Shown: one piece after another, positions 58,268-64,000 of the stretch
Numbering within the stretch: position 1 is the stretch's first letter
How the letters are laid out: the number at the start of each line of letters is the position of its first letter
NCBI GenBank assembly: GCA_030407505.1
Contig: JASDDH010000006.1
Span: forward strand, 88,216-152,215
DNA: 64,000 bases
Direction: 5' to 3'
DNA from: Planococcus sp. APC 4015
GTDB taxonomy: Bacteria; Actinomycetota; Actinomycetes; Actinomycetales; Microbacteriaceae
Made by a program: the position numbers and the translations under genes
The notes under the pieces: model-generated
What the model was told of the DNA's origin: nothing
Database searches by the model: none
What the model saw: the letters and a program-made list of their open reading frames with translations, nothing else

Positions 58268-59154
58268 GGAGCGCGGTCCAGCTGCCCGCGCGACGCCACG
58301 ATCCGGTGTGGGTGGGTGTAGACGTTGAGGGACGTGCCGCGCACGAATCCGGCCAGAGTCAGCCCCGACGACTCGGCGAGCTCCACGGCGAGCGATGACG
58401 GCGCCGACACCGCCGACAGGATCGGGATGCCGGCCATCACGGCCTTCTGCACGAGCTCGAAGCTCGCCCTGCCCGACACCTGCAGCACCGTGCCCCGCAG
58501 CGGGAGCAGGTCGCCCACGGCGGCCCACCCGATGACCTTGTCGACGGCATTGTGGCGGCCGACGTCTTCGCGCACGACCAGCATCTCGCCGGTGACGGCG
58601 TCGAACAGGCCTGCCGCATGCAGCCCGCCGGTCTTGTCGAAGGCCGCCTGGTGGACGCGCAGCTCGTCGGGCAGACGCAGAAGCGCAGCGGCATCGATCG
58701 AGGCGGCATCCGTCGTCACGTCGTACGACGACACCGTGCGCACCGCCTCGATCGAGGCCTTGCCGCACAGCCCGCACGAACTCGACGTGTAGAAGGCGCG
58801 CGTGATGTCGGCAGACGGCGGCGCGACTCGCGCGGCGAGGGAGACGTCGAGCACGTTGTAGGTGTTGCCTTCGGTTCCTGCGCCTGTCGAAGGATCGCCG
58901 GTACCCGGGCCGCCGCAGTGGATCGCCGAGCGGAACTCGTCACCGCGGGAGATGACCCCCTCGGACACGAGGAAGCCCGCGGCGAGCTCGACGTCGTGAC
59001 CGGGCGTGCGCATCGTGACGGCCAGCGGGGCGCCGGCGACCCGGATCTCGAGAGGCTCCTCGACAGCGAGCGCATCGGGCCGGCGACGGGACTCCACGCC
59101 TGCGTCGCTCACCGTCAGCCGCGTCACCGGTCGGCGTGCCGTGATGCGGCCCAT
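58243..59154 (-). CDS. fdhD: Formate dehydrogenase accessory sulfurtransferase FdhD, 303 aa
   Basis: It delivers sulfur to the molybdenum cofactor of formate dehydrogenase. Family marks are EEPLEIRVAGAPLAVTMRTPGHDVELAAGFLVSEGVI, the functional Cys pair in TSSSCGLCGKASIEA, QAAFDKTGGLHAAGLFD, VREDVGRHNAVDKVIGWA and SGRASFELVQKAVMAGIPILSAVSAPSSLAVELA. Residues 85-96 (GPGTGDPSTGAGTEGN) hold an unusual loop encoded partly by a REP-like DNA element. ATG 59154 lies 4 nt after the moaA stop. Confidence 0.96.
   Translation of the reverse strand: MGRITARRPVTRLTVSDAGVESRRRPDALAVEEPLEIRVAGAPLAVTMRTPGHDVELAAGFLVSEGVISRGDEFRSAIHCGGPGTGDPSTGAGTEGNTYNVLDVSLAARVAPPSADITRAFYTSSSCGLCGKASIEAVRTVSSYDVTTDAASIDAAALLRLPDELRVHQAAFDKTGGLHAAGLFDAVTGEMLVVREDVGRHNAVDKVIGWAAVGDLLPLRGTVLQVSGRASFELVQKAVMAGIPILSAVSAPSSLAVELAESSGLTLAGFVRGTSLNVYTHPHRIVASRGQLDRAPHSEANAS
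58873..58893 (-). repeat. REP-like 21-bp element inside fdhD
   Basis: On the minus strand this reads CCTTCGACAGGC followed by GCAGGAACC. It differs at one base from the CCTTCGACAGGCTCAGGAACC-type element I recall as a dispersed repeat in actinobacterial genomes. Confidence 0.5.
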
Positions 59155-59158
59155 GGTT

Positions 59159-60232
59159 TCAGCCGCCGATCGCGTTCATCCCGCGCGCGGGCTGCAGGAA
59201 GGACGGGTCGTTGATGGCGTGACCGGGGAGCTTGCCGAACACGCAGGAGCGCAGCATCGCGTCGATGGCGTCGTCCGACGCGTCGTCGGCTCGCAGGATC
59301 GGAAGCAGGTCGTACTCCGTCGTCGAGAACAGGCAGTTGCGCAGCTGGCCGTCGGCGGTCAGCCGCATGCGGTCGCAGTCGCCGCAGAACGGAGCCGTGA
59401 CGGAGGCGATCACGCCGACGGAGTGCGGACCGCCGTCGATCGTCCACCGCTCGGCGGGCGCTCCTCCGCGGCCGGCGATCGGCGTCAGCGTGAAGCGCTC
59501 CTCGAGCCGCGCCAGGATCTCCTCGCGCGTGACCATGCGCGCGCGGTCCCAGGTGTGACCGGCATCCAGCGGCATCTGCTCGATGAAGCGCAGCTGCGCG
59601 TCGTGGGCCATCGCGAACTCGACGAGGTCGACGATCTCGTCTTCATTGACGTCGCGCATCGCGACGGCGTTGATCTTGAGCGGACGAAGCCCCGACGCCT
59701 GAGCTGCGGCGATGCCCTCGAGGACGTCGTCGAGGCGGTCGCGTCGCGTGAGGTCGTGGAAGCGCTCGCGCCGGATCGTGTCGAGCGAGATGTTCAACCG
59801 CTGCAGACCCGCAGCCATCAGCGCCGGAAGGAACTTCGGAAGGCTGATGCCGTTGGTCGTCATCGCGACCTGCACGGGATCGCCGTCGACGGTGCGCAGC
59901 GCCGAGACGCGCCGCACGACCTCGACGATGTCGGTGCGCAGCAGCGGTTCGCCGCCGGTGAGGCGGAAGGTCGTGATGCCGGCCGCGGCCGCGACCCGGG
60001 CGATGCGCACGATCTCGTCGGTGGACAGGATGCTGGTGCGCGCGAGCCACTCGTTCCCCTGCTCGGGCATGCAGTAGGTGCAGCGCAGCGAGCACCGGTC
60101 GGTGAGCGAGATGCGCAGGTCGCGATGCACCCGGCCGTGCGTGTCGACGAGAGGTGCGCCGGGCGCGGCGAGGTCGGCGGATGCCGGTGCCTGCGACATC
60201 CGCATGCCGATCGTGACCGGAATCGCGCTCAC
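59159..60232 (-). CDS. moaA: GTP 3',8-cyclase MoaA, 357 aa
   Basis: Radical-SAM enzyme of molybdenum cofactor synthesis. The N-terminal cluster motif is LTDRCSLRCTYCMPEQG, then FRLTGGEPLLRTDIVEVV, QVAMTTNGISL and RLNISLDTIRRERFHDLTRRD. The C-terminal second cluster (APFCGDCDRMRLTADGQLRNCLFS) and the closing GMNAIGG are present. GTG 60232 has GGGAGG upstream. It is transcribed before fdhD; the rest of the Mo pathway is outside the window. Confidence 0.97.
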   Translation of the reverse strand: MSAIPVTIGMRMSQAPASADLAAPGAPLVDTHGRVHRDLRISLTDRCSLRCTYCMPEQGNEWLARTSILSTDEIVRIARVAAAAGITTFRLTGGEPLLRTDIVEVVRRVSALRTVDGDPVQVAMTTNGISLPKFLPALMAAGLQRLNISLDTIRRERFHDLTRRDRLDDVLEGIAAAQASGLRPLKINAVAMRDVNEDEIVDLVEFAMAHDAQLRFIEQMPLDAGHTWDRARMVTREEILARLEERFTLTPIAGRGGAPAERWTIDGGPHSVGVIASVTAPFCGDCDRMRLTADGQLRNCLFSTTEYDLLPILRADDASDDAIDAMLRSCVFGKLPGHAINDPSFLQPARGMNAIGG

Positions 60233-60360
60233 GAGCGCCTCCCGTTCTCACGTTCGCCCATAGGCCGAGGGTAATCGCGATCCGCGGGACCAGGCGCATT
60301 CGCGCGATCTGGAGGCCACCGCACAGGCGGCGACGTTCCGCGAGAATACTCGTGCACATA

Positions 60361-60393
60361 TGGTCTGACCACAGCTATACTGTGGTCAGACCA
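60361..60393. promoter_or_regulatory. Double GntR/FadR-type operator over the cydA promoter
   Basis: TGGTCTGACCACA and TGTGGTCAGACCA form a perfect 13-bp inverted repeat with a 7-nt spacer. Each arm is itself the 11-bp palindrome TGGTCnGACCA, with centres 22 bp apart. The spacer region contains TATACT (60376-60381), a good -10 box, so a bound repressor would block the cyd promoter. Confidence 0.75.
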
Positions 60394-60422
60394 CACACGG
60401 TTCGACGATCGGAGAACGCCCC

Positions 60423-61868
60423 GTGGAACTGCTGGATCCCCTGCTGCTGGCCCGGTGGCAATTCGGACTCACGACGCTGTACCACTTCCTCTTCGTGCCG
60501 CTCACGCTCGGCATGGCGCTGACGGTCGCGATCTTCCAGTCGGTCTGGCTGCGCACGGGCGAGCTCAAGTGGCTGCACCTGACGCGGTTCTTCGGCAAGA
60601 TCTTCCTCATCAACTTCGCCATGGGCGTCGTGACGGGCATCGTGCAGGAGTTCCAGTTCGGCATGAACTGGTCGTCGTACTCCCGCTTCGTGGGTGACGT
60701 GTTCGGCGCACCGCTCGCGTTCGAAGGGCTCATGGCCTTCTTCTTCGAGGCGACCTTCATCGGGCTGTGGATCTTCGGGTGGGACAAGCTCCCCAAGGGC
60801 CTGCACCTCGCGAGCATCTGGATCGCGACGGTCGGCGCGTGGTTCTCGGCGTACTTCATCCTCGCCGCCAACGCCTGGATGCAGAACCCCGTCGGCTACC
60901 AGATGTCGGCCGACGGCGGCCGGGCCGAGATGAACGACTTCTTCGCGGTGCTGACGAACCCGGTCGCGCTCGCCGCGCTGCCCCACACGCTCTTCGCCGC
61001 GTTCATGATGACCGCGGGCGTCATCATCTCCATCTCGGCCTGGCACCTGCTGCGCGGCCAGAACGTCGAGATGATGCGCATCTCACTGAAGTACGGTCTG
61101 TGGGGCATGATCGTCGCCTTCGCCGGCGTCGCCCTCTCCGGCGACCAGCTGAGCCTGGTGATGGTGCAGACGCAGCCCATGAAGATGGCGGCGGCCGAGG
61201 CGATGTTCGACACCGCCTGCGGTGCGGATGCCTCGTTCTCGGTCTTCACGCTCGGCACCCCCGACGGCACGAGCGAGCTCTTCTCGATCCGGGTGCCGTA
61301 CCTGCTGGCCCTCCTGTCGACCCACAGCCTCGACGGCTGCGTCGAGGGCATCAACGACCTCAACGCGATGTACACGACCGAGATGTTCCCGCAGTTCGCC
61401 GACCAGGTCGACGGCAGCTTCGCGCCGGTCCTGTGGGTCACTTACTGGGCGTTCCGCTGGATGATCGGCCTCGGGAGCATCGCGGCCCTCACGGCTGTCG
61501 TGGGGCTGTGGCTCACCCGCAAGAAGGCGACGCGCGAGGTGCCCCGCTGGGCGTGGAAGCTCGCGATCTGGGCGTGGCCGGCATCCCTCTTCGCGATTCT
61601 CGTGGGCTGGGTCTTCACCGAGATGGGGCGGCAGCCCTGGATCGTGTTCGGCCTCATGCTCACCGAGGACGGCGTCTCGCCGAGCGTGCCGGGATGGACG
61701 GTGCTCATCTCGCTCACGGCCTTCACCCTCATCTACGCGGTGCTGGCGGTCGTCGAGTTCGGGCTGATCACGAAGACCGCCAAGGCCGGGCCCGAGCCCG
61801 TGCCCGAGCCGGGCTCGGAAGCAGCCAGGCCCACCGCGGTCGAAGACACCCCGACGACGGTCTACTAG
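60423..61868 (+). CDS. cydA: Cytochrome bd ubiquinol/menaquinol oxidase subunit I
   Basis: CydA, 481 aa. The N-terminus LARWQFGLTTLYHFLFVPLTLGMALTVAIFQ carries a heme ligand His; GAPLAFEGLMAFFFEATFIGLWIFGW, a short Q-loop and WVFTEMGRQPWIVFGLM (GRQPW) follow. It forms the quinol-oxidising subunit of a high-affinity terminal oxidase used at low oxygen. The start is GTG 60423 with GGAG upstream. Transcription is probably repressed through the double operator. Confidence 0.97.
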   Translation: MELLDPLLLARWQFGLTTLYHFLFVPLTLGMALTVAIFQSVWLRTGELKWLHLTRFFGKIFLINFAMGVVTGIVQEFQFGMNWSSYSRFVGDVFGAPLAFEGLMAFFFEATFIGLWIFGWDKLPKGLHLASIWIATVGAWFSAYFILAANAWMQNPVGYQMSADGGRAEMNDFFAVLTNPVALAALPHTLFAAFMMTAGVIISISAWHLLRGQNVEMMRISLKYGLWGMIVAFAGVALSGDQLSLVMVQTQPMKMAAAEAMFDTACGADASFSVFTLGTPDGTSELFSIRVPYLLALLSTHSLDGCVEGINDLNAMYTTEMFPQFADQVDGSFAPVLWVTYWAFRWMIGLGSIAALTAVVGLWLTRKKATREVPRWAWKLAIWAWPASLFAILVGWVFTEMGRQPWIVFGLMLTEDGVSPSVPGWTVLISLTAFTLIYAVLAVVEFGLITKTAKAGPEPVPEPGSEAARPTAVEDTPTTVY

Positions 61869-61877
61869 GAGCCCGCC

Positions 61878-62912
61878 ATGGATCTCGCATACCTCTGGTT
61901 CTTCATCGTCGGCTTCCTGTTCGTCGGCTACTTCGTACTCGACGGATTCGACTTCGGCGTCGGGATGTCGCTGCCGTTCCTCGGACGCAACGACGTCTCG
62001 CGCCGGCAGATCATCAACACCATCGGCCCGGTGTGGGACCTCAACGAGACATGGATCATCGTGGCCGGCGCGTGCCTGTTCGCCGCCTTCCCCGAGTGGT
62101 ACGCCACGCTCTTCAGCGGGTTCTACCTCGCACTGCTGCTGATCCTGCTGGCCCTGATCCTGCGCGGCGTCTCGTTCGAGTACCGCCATCAGCGCGACAG
62201 CGTGCGGTGGAGGCGCAACTTCGACCGGATGATCGTGATCGGCTCCGCCGTACCCGCGTTCCTGTGGGGCGTCGCGGTCGCCAACATCGTGCAGGGCGTG
62301 CCGCTGGACGCCGACCACGAGTTCATGGGATCGCTGCTCACGCTGTTCAACCCCTACGGGCTGCTCGGCGGACTCACGACCCTGCTGCTGTTCTTCACGC
62401 ACGGCGTGTACTTCGTGGCGCTGAAGACCGACGGGCAGGTGGCCGCCGACGCCCGCCGCCTCGCCGGCCGTGCCGGGCTGCTCGCGATCGTCGTCGCCGC
62501 AGTCTTCCTCGTGTGGACCGTTCTGCTCTCGTTCGGCCAGGACCGCCCGCTGGCGTGGATCACGGTGCTGTGCGCGGGGATCGCCGCCGTGCTGCTGATC
62601 GGATCGTGGGCCGCGAACGCGCGGGGCCGCGAGGGCTGGGCATTCGGCTTCGGCGCCTTCACGATCGTGTCGGCCGTGCTCGCCCTCTGGTTCGCGCTGT
62701 TCCCGTTCGTGATGCCGTCGACGGTCGACATGGCGACCAACAGCCTCACGATCGAGAACGCGTCGAGCACCGATTACACCCTGACGATCATGTCGTGGGC
62801 GGCGCTGGTGTTCCTTCCGCTCGTGCTCGTCTACCAGGGCTGGACCTACTGGATCTTCCGCAAGCGCGTCACCCGCTCGAAGATCGAGAAGGCCGCGGCC
62901 GTCGCGCATTGA
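61878..62912 (+). CDS. cydB: Cytochrome bd oxidase subunit II
   Basis: CydB, 344 aa, with eight to nine helices. Marks are LAYLWFFIVGFLFVGYFVLDGFDFGVGMSLPFLGRND, NTIGPVWDLNETWIIVAGACLFAAFPEWYATLFSGFYLALLLILLALILRGVSFEYRH. ATG 61878 is 9 nt after cydA, with AGGAG upstream. It pairs with CydA. Confidence 0.96.
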   Translation: MDLAYLWFFIVGFLFVGYFVLDGFDFGVGMSLPFLGRNDVSRRQIINTIGPVWDLNETWIIVAGACLFAAFPEWYATLFSGFYLALLLILLALILRGVSFEYRHQRDSVRWRRNFDRMIVIGSAVPAFLWGVAVANIVQGVPLDADHEFMGSLLTLFNPYGLLGGLTTLLLFFTHGVYFVALKTDGQVAADARRLAGRAGLLAIVVAAVFLVWTVLLSFGQDRPLAWITVLCAGIAAVLLIGSWAANARGREGWAFGFGAFTIVSAVLALWFALFPFVMPSTVDMATNSLTIENASSTDYTLTIMSWAALVFLPLVLVYQGWTYWIFRKRVTRSKIEKAAAVAH

Positions 62913-63034
62913 GCTCGGTGCGGCATCGGGGGCTCGCGGCATCCCACACCCGCGGCTCCCCGGGCCGTCGGCATCCGTTCGCGGGCCGAGAGCGGGGCGG
63001 GCGGTGAACGAGGGATGGATAGGGTCGAAGAGCC

Positions 63035-64000
63035 ATGAGTGACACCGACGAGGCTGCGCCGCGCGAGCGGATGCGGCCGGTCGATCCGCGACTTCTGCGG
63101 TATGCGTCGGCGTCTCGTGGGTTCTTCGTCGTGATCGGCGCGATCGCCCTGCTGCAGACACTCGTGATCGTCGCGTTCGCCTGGCTGCTGACGCGGGCGA
63201 TCGTCGGTGCGATCGAAGGGATGCCGTGGGCCGACCTCTCGATCGTGCTCGGCGGGCTCGGACTCGTCGTCGCCGTTCGGGCACTGCTGCTGTGGGCTCG
63301 CGAAGCGGTCGCGGCCCGAGCCGCCGCGCGGGTTCAGACGCAGCTGCGCGCGGCGCTCGTGGGCGCGCTGGGTGCGCTCGGGCCGGAATGGCTCGAGACG
63401 CGGAACTCCGCGCGACTCGCGGTGACCGCCGGGCGCGGACTCGACGCCCTCGAGGCCTACTTCGGCAGGTACCTGCCCCAGCTCGTGCAGACCGTCGTCG
63501 CAACGCCGATCATCATCGCGGTGATGTGGTGGCACGACTGGATCTCGGGGCTCACCGTCGTTCTCACCCTGCCCCTGATCCCCGTGTTCATGGTGCTCAT
63601 CGGCCTGGCGACCCGATCCGTGCAGCAGCGTCAATGGCGAACCCTGCAGGCGCTCGCCGCGCGATTCAGCGACACGGTGCAAGGACTCTCGACGCTCAAG
63701 GTCTTCGGTCGCCAGCATCGGGCCGCAGCATCGATCGAGAAGGTCACCGACGAGTACCGCGCGGAGACGATGCGGGTGCTGCGGGTGTCGTTCCTGTCGG
63801 GATTCGCGCTGGAGTTCCTCGCGAGCATCTCGGTCGCGATCATCGCCGTCGCGATCGGCTTCCGGCTCATCGACGGCGCGCTCGGCCTCACTGTCGGGCT
63901 CTTCGTGCTGCTGCTCGCACCCGAGGCCTATCTGCCGCTGCGGCAGGTGGGCGTGCAGTTCCACGCGGCGAGCGAGGGCGTGGCGGCCACCGACGACGTC
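63035..64000 (+). CDS. cydD: Thiol/heme ABC exporter subunit CydD (partial)
   Basis: The first 322 residues are visible and the gene runs off the right edge. The transmembrane exporter domain shows DPRLLRYASASRGFFVVIGAIALLQTLVIVAFAWLLTRAI, VQTQLRAALVGALGALGPEWLETRNSARLAVTAGRGLDALEAYFGRYLPQLVQTVVATPIIIAVMWWHDWISGLTVVLTLPLIPVFMVLIGLATRS and FSDTVQGLSTLKVFGRQ. The ATPase domain lies outside. CydDC assembles cytochrome bd. It follows cydB by 122 nt and is probably in the same operon. Confidence 0.92.
   Translation, partial: MSDTDEAAPRERMRPVDPRLLRYASASRGFFVVIGAIALLQTLVIVAFAWLLTRAIVGAIEGMPWADLSIVLGGLGLVVAVRALLLWAREAVAARAAARVQTQLRAALVGALGALGPEWLETRNSARLAVTAGRGLDALEAYFGRYLPQLVQTVVATPIIIAVMWWHDWISGLTVVLTLPLIPVFMVLIGLATRSVQQRQWRTLQALAARFSDTVQGLSTLKVFGRQHRAAASIEKVTDEYRAETMRVLRVSFLSGFALEFLASISVAIIAVAIGFRLIDGALGLTVGLFVLLLAPEAYLPLRQVGVQFHAASEGVAATDDV

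Noticed and set aside
61083..63503. 806-residue minus-strand frame opposite cydAB and cydD
   Set aside because: Composition-driven mirror frame; the plus strand encodes intact cytochrome bd genes.

Overview
The window comes from a very GC-rich actinobacterium, most likely Microbacterium or a close Microbacteriaceae relative. The protein families point this way: DUF222/HNH endonuclease, an REase_MTES_1575-type nuclease domain, DUF6412 next to a second YidC paralogue, a class F sortase with a CHRD protein, and cytochrome bd genes. So do the many genes that start at or next to the predicted transcription start, with a TAnnnT -10 box 6-7 nt before ATG/GTG. No rRNA, tRNA, integrase, transposase or CRISPR array was seen.

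Layout. (1) 1-11.6 kb is a helicase/nuclease island. A plus-strand unit holds the tail of an unknown gene, a 1048-aa SNF2/DEAD-like helicase and a 574-aa NERD nuclease-UvrD helicase. It converges on a 2146-aa minus-strand protein with, in order, HEPN, transglutaminase-like, DUF4011, SF1 helicase, Vsr-like nuclease and DUF3320 regions. The last resembles the Hhe anti-phage protein. This is the best candidate for an undescribed or composite defence locus. (2) 11.8-17.4 kb holds a lactonase, a stand-alone tail-sheath C-terminal domain, a probable yybP-ykoY (Mn2+) riboswitch ahead of a conserved unknown protein, a fragment of an eCIS-type AAA+ ATPase, and an XRE-cupin regulator divergent from a thioredoxin-reductase-like flavoprotein and a methyltransferase. 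(3) 17.4-24.9 kb holds a DUF222/HNH gene, a GC-rich repeat tract, a DMT transporter, a small HNH gene, a VanRS-like two-component system divergent from a VanY-like peptidase, a transglycosylase-like secreted protein and a thioredoxin. (4) 25-33.6 kb holds pgi, a MerR regulator divergent from a DUF4188 gene, a tightly overlapped PatB/GT2/EEP/membrane-protein operon, an ATP-grasp enzyme and msrB-msrA. (5) 33.7-43 kb holds DUF2945, AarF kinase, a PadR regulator, an amine-oxidase-like flavoprotein, a LON-substrate-binding protein, an ECF sigma/anti-sigma pair divergent from a CHRD-sortase operon, and a DHA2 exporter. (6) 43-49.6 kb holds small metabolic genes, dinB and a four-gene minus-strand operon. 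(7) 49.7-53 kb is a complete osmoprotectant ABC importer. (8) 53-58.3 kb holds a cold-shock gene with a long leader, trhO, DUF6412-YidC, an SDR and YbjQ. (9) 58.2-64 kb holds fdhD-moaA and, divergently, cydA-cydB-cydD (running off the edge) behind a double GntR/FadR-type operator.

Several regulatory circuits can be read directly: matched ECF promoters on both sides of the sigma/CHRD intergenic region, a MerR half-site array, a perfect PadR-side palindrome, an XRE-side palindrome, and the cyd operator over the -10 box. Gene assignments rest on recognised family motifs read from translated sequence. No database search was possible.
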